Source: a virus. From it: a DNA stretch of 30,999 bases. Under the pieces are notes generated by a model that saw only the letters and a program-made list of their open reading frames with translations, searched no databases and was not told the DNA's origin. The DNA lies in the IMG/VR virus record IMGVR_UViG_3300049489_000453, positions 1 through 30,999 of that record; one strand, written 5' to 3'. The translations under genes were made by a program, and so were the position numbers. This document shows positions 1 through 6,406 of this stretch, one piece after another; within the stretch, counting starts at the first letter, position 1; each line of letters opens with the position of its first letter.

Positions 1-155
1 GATCTATACTTAATGCCTTAAAAGTTCAGTTAAAGCGAATAACTGAAGATAAAAAATCTCATAAAGATATGCCACTTATTTTGCTTCTAAGGCTCAACGA
101 AGAAATATCTAGGCTTAGTGATCTTATTAAAACACTAAGTAAGGAAGAGAGATGA
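1..155 (+). CDS. C-terminal end of an unknown helical protein (partial)
   Basis: An open frame (codons from position 3) enters from the left edge and stops with TGA at 153-155, giving the last 50 residues of a protein whose start lies outside the window. The visible part is rich in Lys, Leu and Glu with heptad-like spacing (for example EEISRLSDLIKTLSKEER), so a helical or coiled-coil C-terminus is likely. Its stop region overlaps a possible 22-codon frame at 152, and it reads in the same direction as the small genes that follow, so it probably belongs to the same transcript. No family can be assigned from this fragment. Confidence 0.6.
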   Translation, partial: SILNALKVQLKRITEDKKSHKDMPLILLLRLNEEISRLSDLIKTLSKEER

Positions 156-220
156 GAGGTATTCAATTTCATGCGGTAATCCTATGTGTAAAATGGAGAA
201 GAAATGAGCGAGGAAGTTAG
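152..220 (+). CDS. possible 22-residue microprotein
   Basis: An ATG overlapping the previous stop (ATGA at 152-155) sits six bases after AAGGA at 141-145, a good ribosome site. It opens a 22-codon frame (MRGIQFHAVILCVKWRRNER followed by two residues) ending with TAG at 218-220, overlapping the next gene by 17 bases. The peptide has a short hydrophobic stretch followed by basic residues. Only the start signal and the tight coupling support it. It could equally be a spacer that keeps ribosomes loaded for the gene at 204. Confidence 0.25.
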   Translation: MRGIQFHAVILCVKWRRNERGS

Positions 221-425
221 GAGGTATGACAAATATTTTCAAGATGGCCCAGGGCTATTAGAGCAAGAAGATGGCATGTTTGTGCTGTATTCTGATTACC
301 AAAAATTACTTGCCAAATACAATTACCTATTAGAGTGGTCTCATAAGCAAGGAGATTTAGGGTATAGTGATTTCGATTTTTACAGAAGGACATTTGAACG
401 AGCTTATAAGGGGACTTTGAAATGA
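204..425 (+). CDS. small conserved-type phage protein, paralogue of the next gene
   Basis: This encodes 73 residues starting at ATG 204 after GGAGAA. The N-terminus has the pattern RRYD ... GMFVLYSDYQKLLAKY: an RYD box, then a hydrophobic strand, then a Y/F-x-D-Y/F-xx-LL helix. The next gene has the same layout (RYD ... GKYVTFEDFNKLLEHC), which makes the two look like diverged duplicates. From general familiarity, small phage proteins of this 'RYD ... G-x-[YF]-V-x-[YF]-x-D' layout are frequent, but their role is unknown. The stop TGA at 423-425 overlaps the next ATG (ATGA). Function is not assigned. Confidence 0.75.
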   Translation: MSEEVRRYDKYFQDGPGLLEQEDGMFVLYSDYQKLLAKYNYLLEWSHKQGDLGYSDFDFYRRTFERAYKGTLK

Positions 426-661
426 GCGAGTGGCCTACTAGGTACGACCTTACTGAAGAATATGACGGTTACTATGACATAATGTTGCCTAAAATAAACC
501 CTGTTGACATGGGGAAATATGTCACCTTTGAAGACTTTAATAAGCTTTTAGAGCATTGCGTAGATAGACTAGATAAGTCAGACTGCTATGCAGATTTACT
601 TCATTCACAAATTAAAAGAGAAATTTTGTACGAACTTTCTAAAGGAGAAAAAAATGACTGA
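422..661 (+). CDS. small conserved-type phage protein, paralogue of the previous gene
   Basis: This encodes 79 residues, starting at an ATG that overlaps the previous stop by four bases, so translation is probably coupled. It shares the RYD box near the N-terminus and the YVTFEDFNKLLEHC segment with its upstream neighbour. The C-terminal half (about residues 50-79) is a charged helix. Its last codons contain the AAAGGAG ribosome site used by the amidase gene, whose ATG at 654 lies inside this frame. No enzymatic motif is visible and the function is unknown. Confidence 0.75.
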   Translation: MSEWPTRYDLTEEYDGYYDIMLPKINPVDMGKYVTFEDFNKLLEHCVDRLDKSDCYADLLHSQIKREILYELSKGEKND

Positions 662-1589
662 CAGCTACCTAGTTTCAATGAATGATCCAGAGACTTTTAA
701 AGTCGGAGAAAAGGCAATATTTAAAGGTGAGGCAGGGCTTAAGGTAGGTTCTATTGAATTAGTCGTGGACGGGTTCCCTATCGGTCGAGCTGGATTTGGT
801 AGATCGTCCGGTGATAGAAAGCTTTGGGAATTGGAATACACTTTTAATGGAGCTGGCAAGAGTAGGATTCTAATGCTTATCGTTACGGATTCAATCGGAA
901 CGGTAATTCAAACCAGGAAGCAATTTATTAATGTTGAGCCTGCAATTAAGATCGAGCCAAAACCAGAAATAAATTTGAAGCTGGTAACATCAGCGGTAAC
1001 TCATGTAACGCGCGGCCCAATGGATTGCGTCGGGCTTGTGGTTCACTACACAGCTACGAACATGAAATCGAAAGCATCTGACGTAATCAGAATGGCAAGC
1101 GATGGGAACCATCCAGCTTATGCCTACTGGGTATTGGATTATGATGGAACTATATACAAGACGCATGAGCTAAATAGATGGGGGTATCATTGTGGAGCAT
1201 ATGAGTATCATTCCAAAATGCTTGGACTAGAAATCATGTGCGCTGGAAAACTTGTGGAAAAAGATGGAAAGCTCTATCCATGGTATAACATTAAAAAAGG
1301 CGTGGTCATTGGACCAGAATTTCCTCGCGACAAAGCGCGATGGTTTGAGGGATCCAAGACGCAGATACCAGGATGGTATATTCCTTACACTGAGGCACAA
1401 GAAAAGAGTTTGTTTGCATTGGTGCAATATCTTAAAGATAATTGTAAAAACTTTAAGATTGATAATGTTCTTGGCCATGATGAAATCATGACAGCCAAGG
1501 GGTGGCGAGGCGAAAAGCAAGACCCAGGCGGCTCTCTTAGTATGGATATGCCTACATTCAGGGAATATTTAAAGAAGGTGATCGTATGA
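654..1589 (+). CDS. N-acetylmuramoyl-L-alanine amidase (endolysin-like) with N-terminal Ig-like domain
   Basis: This encodes 311 residues and probably cuts the amide bond between MurNAc and L-Ala in peptidoglycan for host lysis or entry. The frame is open further upstream (to 588), but ATG 654 follows AAAGGAG with correct spacing and is chosen. Residues 125-311 fit the zinc-dependent Amidase_2/T7-lysozyme fold: His131 in VVHYTAT, a central AYWVLDYDGTIYKTHE block, the LGLEIMCAG strand, His275 in LGHDEI, and a K-x-DPGG box with Lys288 and Asp290. Residues 8-95 look like a beta-sandwich (VDG ... W-x-LEYTF-G ... LIVTDSIGTVI), joined by a Pro/Lys linker; this could bind the cell wall. No signal peptide is visible, so export would need a holin. 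The stop overlaps the next start (ATGA). Confidence 0.88.
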   Translation: MTDSYLVSMNDPETFKVGEKAIFKGEAGLKVGSIELVVDGFPIGRAGFGRSSGDRKLWELEYTFNGAGKSRILMLIVTDSIGTVIQTRKQFINVEPAIKIEPKPEINLKLVTSAVTHVTRGPMDCVGLVVHYTATNMKSKASDVIRMASDGNHPAYAYWVLDYDGTIYKTHELNRWGYHCGAYEYHSKMLGLEIMCAGKLVEKDGKLYPWYNIKKGVVIGPEFPRDKARWFEGSKTQIPGWYIPYTEAQEKSLFALVQYLKDNCKNFKIDNVLGHDEIMTAKGWRGEKQDPGGSLSMDMPTFREYLKKVIV

Positions 1590-1828
1590 TAGACATTAAT
1601 ATACTTGACAGACTTAAGAACCAGCTTGCAGAATACACAGTAAAGATCGAGAAGACAGAACAGGAACGAAAAGACCAGATGGCATCTTATAAAGAACTGA
1701 TCAAAGATTATAAGACCAAGCAGAAAATTATTGCTGAATCTATTTCTTGTAACGATCTTGAACCTATCTTAAATGAACTCGGACCGCACGCGCTGTCTAT
1801 TTTAGGACTAAAAGACGATGGAAATTAA
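1586..1828 (+). CDS. small coiled-coil protein, unknown function
   Basis: This encodes 80 residues. Its ATG overlaps the amidase stop, and its end overlaps the methyltransferase start (1818) by 11 bases, so it is translationally coupled on both sides. Residues 5-55 are strongly helical with many Lys, Glu and Gln in a coiled-coil pattern; the rest is a short, more hydrophobic helix (ILNELGPHALSILGL). There is no signal sequence or membrane segment, so an Rz-like spanin role is unlikely despite the neighbouring amidase. Function unknown. Confidence 0.7.
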   Translation: MIDINILDRLKNQLAEYTVKIEKTEQERKDQMASYKELIKDYKTKQKIIAESISCNDLEPILNELGPHALSILGLKDDGN

Positions 1829-3050
1829 GTGCAGCTATACGGAACTACGAGACCCGCTAACCCTGGTCGCTAATCCTAGGAACTCGAACAAGCATCCTAA
1901 GAAGCAAATCGAGCAACTTTCTAGGATTATGGCGGCCAACGGATTCAGGTCGCCTATAGTTCTTAGTAAACGGTCAGGCTTTATAGTCAAGGGCCACGGC
2001 CGACTACAGGCGGCCATCCTTGGCGGGTGGAAACAAGTCCCGGTCGATATCCAGGAATACGAAAACGAAGCGGCAGAGGTCGCCGACCTTGAGGCTGATA
2101 ATAGAATCGCTCTTTTAGCCGAGATCGACGACGAGCTCTCAAAAGTAAACGCAATGTTTTTGCTAGATAATAATTACGACCTAGATTTTGGTGGGTTTGA
2201 TTTTGATTTTATAAAAGATTTAGATAAACAAGAAGGCGAGAAAAAGGGCAAGACAGACGAGGACGAAATCCCAGAAGTCAAAGAGTCAATTTGCAAAGCA
2301 GGCGACCTATGGCAATTGGGTGAGCATAGGCTTTTGTGTGGGGATTCGACGAACGCGGCAAATGTTGAAAAGTTAATGGACGGGAATAAGGCTGACATGG
2401 TTTTTACTGATCCGCCTTACGGAGATGATCACGCAAGTATGGAGCTTGTTCCTAAAAATGAGAGAAAAGTAAGTCATGATATTATCAAAAAAAGAAATAA
2501 AATCCTTAACGATTCTAACATTGATTTTTTGAAAGACGTTTGCTCTGCGATAAATCCTTTTTTAAATGTTGGTTTTTCTGCTTTTGTTTTCTTCAAATGG
2601 AGCAAATGGGAAAAAATAAAAGAATACTTTAGTGATTTTGGATCTCCAAAAACAGTTTGCGTCTGGGATCGGGATTCCCAAGGGGCAAGCACGTTCAGAA
2701 TTAATCCAGTTCATGAATTTTGTTTTTATTGGGGAACGCTTTCAGATAAAAAAGAAACAGGAAACCTTAGAAACGTTTGGAGATGCCGAAAGGAGCTTGA
2801 GAACAAAGTTTTGCATCCCACGGTCAAACCTATTGAAATAATTGAGATGCCTATAAGAATGTGCTGCGAAAAAAAGCGAATTGTATTGGATGTTTTCCTC
2901 GGCTCCGGCTCAACCCTTATCGCCTGCGAGAAAACAAACCGCAAATGTTACGGCATGGAACTAGACCCGCACTATTGCGATGTTATCATTAAACGCTGGG
3001 AAGACTTTACGGGCAACAAGGCTAAATTAATGTCCAATATAAACGGCTAG
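1818..3050 (+). CDS. ParB-like nuclease domain fused to DNA adenine/cytosine-N4 methyltransferase
   Basis: This encodes 410 residues. Residues 1-95 are a ParB/sulfiredoxin-type domain (N-P-R-x-S ... GFRSPIVLS ... KGHGRLQAA at 58-66), which phages often place before a methylase. Residues 160-400 are an amino-methyltransferase: catalytic DPPY at 198-201, HPTVKP at 333-338, and the S-adenosylmethionine-binding FLGSGST at 360-366 followed by GMELDPHYCDVIIKRW. Catalytic motif before cofactor motif is the beta-class order of N6-adenine and N4-cytosine enzymes. It should methylate phage or host DNA, either to evade restriction or for regulation. No cognate endonuclease is visible nearby. The target-recognition part (about residues 202-332, bases 2421-2813) looks more T-rich than the flanking domains, hinting at domain exchange. 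Two terminators follow. Confidence 0.9.
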   Translation: MEIKCSYTELRDPLTLVANPRNSNKHPKKQIEQLSRIMAANGFRSPIVLSKRSGFIVKGHGRLQAAILGGWKQVPVDIQEYENEAAEVADLEADNRIALLAEIDDELSKVNAMFLLDNNYDLDFGGFDFDFIKDLDKQEGEKKGKTDEDEIPEVKESICKAGDLWQLGEHRLLCGDSTNAANVEKLMDGNKADMVFTDPPYGDDHASMELVPKNERKVSHDIIKKRNKILNDSNIDFLKDVCSAINPFLNVGFSAFVFFKWSKWEKIKEYFSDFGSPKTVCVWDRDSQGASTFRINPVHEFCFYWGTLSDKKETGNLRNVWRCRKELENKVLHPTVKPIEIIEMPIRMCCEKKRIVLDVFLGSGSTLIACEKTNRKCYGMELDPHYCDVIIKRWEDFTGNKAKLMSNING

Positions 3051-3057
3051 TTAGGCT

Positions 3058-3079
3058 ATGGGTATAAGTACCCATTTTT
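3058..3079 (+). terminator. intrinsic terminator after the methyltransferase
   Basis: A perfect 7-bp stem, ATGGGTA (3058-3064) with TACCCAT (3069-3075), closes a four-base loop and is followed by TTTT. It lies eight bases after the methyltransferase stop and should end the first operon. Confidence 0.7.
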
Positions 3080-3101
3080 AAGATAAATTTCAATTAATTT
3101 G

Positions 3102-3130
3102 ATAGGCACTTCTGTAAGTGTCTATTTTTA
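3102..3130 (+). terminator. second tandem intrinsic terminator
   Basis: A 10-bp stem with one G-T pair, ATAGGCACTT (3102-3111) with AAGTGTCTAT (3116-3125), has a CTGT loop and is followed by TTTT. Together with the hairpin at 3058 it forms a double stop that isolates the first operon from the accessory region. The AT-rich stretch 3140-3210 after it probably holds a promoter for the gene at 3246, but no clear -35/-10 pair can be picked. Confidence 0.75.
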
Positions 3131-3245
3131 TTAAGCTTTTAAGGCCGTTAAATATATTTTCAAAAATATTAAAGAAATTTTTTCTTTTGCCGATAAGTAT
3201 TATATAAGGCGGTTGCGAAGCAAACATTAAACAGGAGAAAACAAA

Positions 3246-3464
3246 ATGAACAGAGAAGAACTACAGGCAGCCCTACTAGAAGCAGAAAAAGCAGTATTGA
3301 TTTTGAAACTAGATAGAATGCTCGCACAAATAAGAGACCACGCCTTGGATTCAATTAGCGAGAACATGCACTTGATAGACATGCAGGGAAAAGTTGAGTT
3401 TAAAAACCACGAGAATTTTTTGGAAAGCATTCTTGAATCTTATATGGATAACGAAATGTTTTAA
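3246..3464 (+). CDS. small helical protein, unknown function
   Basis: This encodes 72 residues starting at an ATG after ACAGGAG, following about 115 bases of AT-rich non-coding DNA downstream of two terminators, so it probably opens a new transcript. Residues 3-35 are a leucine- and alanine-rich amphipathic helix (EELQAALLEAEKAVLILKLD). The remainder is acidic and helical, ending near YMDNEMF. No motif is recognised. The short length and position suggest an early or accessory phage protein; function is not assigned. Confidence 0.65.
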   Translation: MNREELQAALLEAEKAVLILKLDRMLAQIRDHALDSISENMHLIDMQGKVEFKNHENFLESILESYMDNEMF

Positions 3465-3476
3465 TAAAAACAAAAC

Positions 3477-3496
3477 GCCCTTGTTAACTCAAGGGC
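3477..3496 (+). other. intercistronic hairpin without U-tract
   Basis: A perfect 7-bp inverted repeat, GCCCTTG (3477-3483) and CAAGGGC (3490-3496), encloses a six-base loop between two small genes. It has no T-run, so it is not a classical intrinsic terminator. It may stabilise or process the mRNA. Confidence 0.4.
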
Positions 3497-3525
3497 TAAA
3501 CAAACTTTATTTACAGGAAAAATAA

Positions 3526-3783
3526 ATGAAAACCATCTATATAGAATCCCTAGCAGCAGCCAGAAAGAAAATGAAAGAACTAGCCTATGTCAAAATAGCA
3601 ATCCTTTTCCGCAATCTAAACGAAAAACCAATAGCCGCATGGGTTCCTAACGGCCGAGACGGCGGCGAGTTTATAACACAGTCAGATATTAAGAAGCGGC
3701 CAAATATGCCGATTCCGCATAACTTTATGGGTAATCAAGATGCGTTCTATATAGTTAGAGCAGCAGCCCTAAAGGAAAAATAG
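3526..3783 (+). CDS. small alpha/beta protein, unknown function
   Basis: This encodes 85 residues starting at an ATG after ACAGGAA. It begins with a strand and helix (TIYIESLAAARKKMKEL), has a middle strand (YVKIAILFRN), then a Pro/Gly/Asn-rich segment containing GRDGGEF, and ends in a strand plus a helix (AFYIVRAAALKEK). It is basic and soluble with no known motif. The sequence after its stop folds into the hairpin that masks the next ribosome site. Function unknown. Confidence 0.65.
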   Translation: MKTIYIESLAAARKKMKELAYVKIAILFRNLNEKPIAAWVPNGRDGGEFITQSDIKKRPNMPIPHNFMGNQDAFYIVRAAALKEK

Positions 3784-3806
3784 ACTTTACCTGAAAATAA
3801 AAATAT

Positions 3807-3837
3807 AATTCCTCTAAACACAATTAGGGGAATTTTT
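3807..3837 (+). promoter_or_regulatory. terminator-like hairpin that encloses the ribosome site of the next gene
   Basis: AATTCCTCTA (3807-3816) pairs with TAGGGGAATT (3825-3834) over 10 bp with one G-T pair and an eight-base loop, followed by a T-run (3833-3837). The right arm contains AGGGGA, the only Shine-Dalgarno sequence for the ATG at 3839. The structure can therefore act as an attenuator or as a lock on translation of the exported protein and, by coupling, of the glycosyltransferase. Confidence 0.5.
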
Positions 3838-3838
3838 A

Positions 3839-4177
3839 ATGTTTAAAAAACTAGCTTTTGCTTTATGTATTTCAACGCCTACTTTTGCTGGGTCTACTGC
3901 ATCTTTTAGCCTAAAGCTTGTCGAAAACAACCCAAACCAAGACACAGTCGTTGGATTTTCCTTAGCTCAACCGATTGGATTCGGCTTAGGATATTGGACT
4001 TGGTTAGGGATGGGAACCCTAGGCAATGATATTAAGTGGGTTGAAAATACTCAGGCTTTGGATTTTAGTTTTACCAAAGACGTTAAAATCACCGCTGCGG
4101 TTAAACTTTCAGAAGACATAGCAAGCGAAGACTTTAAAGACGAATACTCTTTAGGCATTAAGCTTAAACTGTGGTAG
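3839..4177 (+). CDS. small exported beta-rich protein, possibly outer-membrane
   Basis: This encodes 112 residues. The first 17 form a clear signal peptide: MFKK, a hydrophobic core, then TPTFA with likely cleavage before Gly18. The mature part alternates polar and hydrophobic residues in strands (TASFSLKLVE, DTVVGFSLAQ, ALDFSFTKD, VKITAAVKLS, YSLGIKLKLW) and ends in an aromatic residue, as outer-membrane beta-barrels do. At about 95 mature residues it would be a very small barrel, or would have to oligomerise. The stop overlaps the glycosyltransferase start by seven bases, so the two are almost certainly co-produced. Function is inferred only: a surface or receptor-modifying partner, or a superinfection blocker. 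Confidence 0.7.
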   Translation: MFKKLAFALCISTPTFAGSTASFSLKLVENNPNQDTVVGFSLAQPIGFGLGYWTWLGMGTLGNDIKWVENTQALDFSFTKDVKITAAVKLSEDIASEDFKDEYSLGIKLKLW

Positions 4178-5619
4178 AAAAATCTAAACATTCCTATCTG
4201 ATTCCCGGTGTCATTAGCTTTGGGCTTTTGACGCTGGGCGCTTATTTTTTCGCGACCTCAAGGCCAGAACTTTATATTTTTGCGCCCTTTTTCGGGGTTA
4301 TTTTTACATATTTGACAATATCTTATGGGATACTTTTTGCCGGTAAAAAATACGTAAAAGCTAAATTTCCTGAGATAAAAGAATTTCCTACCGTTGACGT
4401 ATTTCTTCCCATTTGTGGCGAGAATACCACGATCATACTTGATGCCTGGAGGCATACTTCAAAGCTAGATTGGCCTAAAGACAAGATCAATTTCTACGTT
4501 TTAGACGATGGAAAGTCTGACACGATGATGATTCTAGCGCAATCTTTTGGCTTTCATTACATCCGTAGAGAAGGTAATGAATTCAAAAAAGCAGGAAATC
4601 TTTTAAATGCTTTTAAAAGAACCAATGGCCAGTTTATATTGGTTTTAGACGCTGATTTTGCAGCCAAGCCAAACTTTCTAAAAGAAACCGTCGCATTTAT
4701 GATGAGCGACTCTAAGATTGGCATCGTTCAAACGCCGCAATACTTCGAAGTCAAAGACGATATGAATTGGATAGAAAGGGGATCGGGATATGTTCAAGAG
4801 TTGTTCTATCGGCTTGTACAAACTTCTAGGGATCTTCACGGCGGTTCTATTTGCGTCGGCTCTTGTGCTGTGTATCGTAGGGAAGCATTGGAAAGAGTTG
4901 GCGGCTTCCGGCAAGTGCAACACTCGGAAGACGTATGGACTGGATTCACGCTGGTTAGCAGCGGATACAAAATCAAATATATCCCCGAGAATCTCTCGGT
5001 AGGTAGATGCCCTGACAATTTGAAAGCTTTCTTTAACCAACAATACCGTTGGTGTTCTGGCAGCATGAGCCTTTTGTTTAGTAGAGAGTTTTGGGACTCT
5101 TCCTTAACGAAGATGCAAAAACTTTGCTATTTTAGTGGAATGGCGTATTACATCAGCTCGGCCATAGGCATCTTTCTTCTAAACATACCATCGATGATCA
5201 TTGTGAATTTCTACCCTGAGAACCTTCATTGGTGGAACATGGTTTTTTACGTCCCATCGTTTCTATTTGGCTCAATCGGAGTTTGGCATTGGTCAAATTA
5301 CCCAAACAAAGATTTTGATTTTCTTAAGCTTAGACATGTCAGCTATTACGCTCACTTCTTTGCTTTAAGGGACAAGCTTTTAAACTCGACGATGCTCTGG
5401 GTTCCTACCGGAGCAAGTCATAAGGGAGGCAGTAGATATGCTTCGTTTCTTTGGCTTTGTAGCATTTGGTCTACTTTATGTTTGCTATTTGTGCTCTACG
5501 GCGTGGCGAAGGCTTATGGCCAGGTTCCAACAATTAACTTGATCATGCCAGTATTATTTGGGCTCTTTAACTTTTGGCTGTCAGCTTCTAGCATTCTGAA
5601 TAGAAACCCAGTAAACTAA
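4171..5619 (+). CDS. membrane glycosyltransferase, family 2, processive cellulose/hyaluronan-synthase type
   Basis: This encodes 482 residues from a GTG start overlapping the previous stop. Two N-terminal membrane helices (about 10-28 and 35-57) precede a cytosolic GT-A domain with every hallmark of processive beta-glycan synthases: LDDG at 111-114, LDAD at 159-162 (metal binding), HSED at 251-254 (catalytic base) and QQYRW at 290-294 (acceptor-channel Q-x-x-R-W). Further membrane segments follow (about 320-345, 355-375, 430-450 and 458-478). No PilZ c-di-GMP domain is present, unlike BcsA. It should transfer a UDP-sugar to a growing polysaccharide or a lipid-linked acceptor at the host inner membrane. 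In a phage this suggests altering the host surface, for example serotype conversion or superinfection exclusion, but the sugar and acceptor cannot be read from sequence. Confidence 0.9.
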   Translation: MVEKSKHSYLIPGVISFGLLTLGAYFFATSRPELYIFAPFFGVIFTYLTISYGILFAGKKYVKAKFPEIKEFPTVDVFLPICGENTTIILDAWRHTSKLDWPKDKINFYVLDDGKSDTMMILAQSFGFHYIRREGNEFKKAGNLLNAFKRTNGQFILVLDADFAAKPNFLKETVAFMMSDSKIGIVQTPQYFEVKDDMNWIERGSGYVQELFYRLVQTSRDLHGGSICVGSCAVYRREALERVGGFRQVQHSEDVWTGFTLVSSGYKIKYIPENLSVGRCPDNLKAFFNQQYRWCSGSMSLLFSREFWDSSLTKMQKLCYFSGMAYYISSAIGIFLLNIPSMIIVNFYPENLHWWNMVFYVPSFLFGSIGVWHWSNYPNKDFDFLKLRHVSYYAHFFALRDKLLNSTMLWVPTGASHKGGSRYASFLWLCSIWSTLCLLFVLYGVAKAYGQVPTINLIMPVLFGLFNFWLSASSILNRNPVN

Positions 5620-5644
5620 ATTAAACAACTGCCTTTTGACTATG

Positions 5645-5690
5645 CGGCCATTGGCCTAGCGGACTGGCACCCGAGGCTCACAACCTCGGG
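5645..5690 (+). other. tRNA 5'-half-like sequence merged with a terminator
   Basis: TGGCCTAGCGG (5652-5662) fits the tRNA D-arm consensus T-R-G-Y-N-N-A-R-N-G-G. GCC at 54-56 pairs with GGC at 66-68 as a D stem. The following 7-bp hairpin carries loop CTCACAA, which read as an anticodon loop would be CAC (Val). The stem is two pairs too long, and there is no T-arm or 3' acceptor, so this is not a functional tRNA. It is either a tRNA-derived relic or a chance likeness. Confidence 0.3.
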
Positions 5691-5698
5691 ATTTTTTT
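5670..5698 (+). terminator. intrinsic terminator after the glycosyltransferase
   Basis: A perfect GC-rich 7-bp stem, CCCGAGG (5670-5676) with CCTCGGG (5684-5690), has a seven-base loop and is followed by A and seven Ts. It closes the exported-protein/glycosyltransferase cassette. The GGAGG ribosome site of the next gene starts directly after the T-run. Confidence 0.8.
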
Positions 5699-5708
5699 GG
5701 AGGCATGG

Positions 5709-6368
5709 ATGCTCTACTTAAAAGACGAATATTTTGAAAATACCGACTTCCGAGAGCTAAATATGTGGAGTACGTCTTACGGCGGAGAGCGCGCTCCTAG
5801 AGATCAACTTCTAGGCTTCAGGTTTCTTGAAGCTTGCGAAAAGTTTAAGGTCAAAAACGCCCTAGCTCTCTGGGTTTACGGAGCCACGGTCACTAGTTGG
5901 TTTAGCCGAGCACCGAAGGATAGATACGGTCAAGTACGTTGGTGCGAAGCCCTGGCCTCTGAGTACGCAAGACTAGGCGATATTAGACTATTACCCTTAA
6001 CCGAGGATGAGCGCGTGATAATGACTTTAGTTTGGACTCAAGCATCTGCCAGGCTTAACGAGTACGCTAAGTTTAAGAAACCAGTAGAGCCTAAACTTCC
6101 CACTAAGCCCGAGCCTATGCCTCAACCCAAACCGGTTGAGAATGGGGGAAAAAAAGAAGCGGAAAAAGAGCCAGAAAAAAAGAGTGAACCTATCCCTACA
6201 GACAAAGAAAGCACTGTCGAAGTGGAAGACAAAAAGACAATGTGGCGAAGATTGATAGGCTCTATCGCAGGTGCCTTGTCTTTTGTGGTTGACAAAATTC
6301 CTATCCCTTTGCCAATTAAATACGTGGTTAAGATCATACTGACCGCTATTGCTACTTTCTTCAAATGA
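5709..6368 (+). CDS. two-part protein with hydrophobic C-terminal hairpin, unknown (holin-like topology possible)
   Basis: ATG 5709 follows GGAGG by five bases and is preferred over the in-frame TTG at 5697, giving 219 residues. Residues 1-122 form a helical, Trp- and Arg-rich domain without known motif. Residues 123-175 are a Pro/Glu/Lys linker (repeated P-K-P-E-like units). Residues 178-219 are hydrophobic, with two short candidate membrane segments (RLIGSIAGALSFVV and IKYVVKIILTAIATFF) separated by a Pro-rich turn. This layout could be a membrane-anchored effector or an unusual holin, but the amidase lies 4 kb upstream and no family is recognised. Confidence 0.65.
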   Translation: MLYLKDEYFENTDFRELNMWSTSYGGERAPRDQLLGFRFLEACEKFKVKNALALWVYGATVTSWFSRAPKDRYGQVRWCEALASEYARLGDIRLLPLTEDERVIMTLVWTQASARLNEYAKFKKPVEPKLPTKPEPMPQPKPVENGGKKEAEKEPEKKSEPIPTDKESTVEVEDKKTMWRRLIGSIAGALSFVVDKIPIPLPIKYVVKIILTAIATFFK

Positions 6369-6406
6369 GCTAAAATAAACAAAATTAATTTTTAGCGAGG
6401 TTTAAA

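Noticed and set aside
588-653. N-terminal extension of the amidase from 588
   Set aside because: It overlaps the previous gene and lacks a ribosome site, whereas ATG 654 has AAAGGAG at the right distance.
4678-5043. Leftward 121-codon open frame opposite the glycosyltransferase
   Set aside because: It lies wholly inside a gene with complete catalytic motifs, has no ribosome site, and shows no protein-like pattern of its own.
5645-5698. Functional tRNA-Val(CAC) gene
   Set aside because: Only a D-arm and an anticodon-like hairpin are present. The stem is two pairs too long and T-arm and 3' acceptor are missing.
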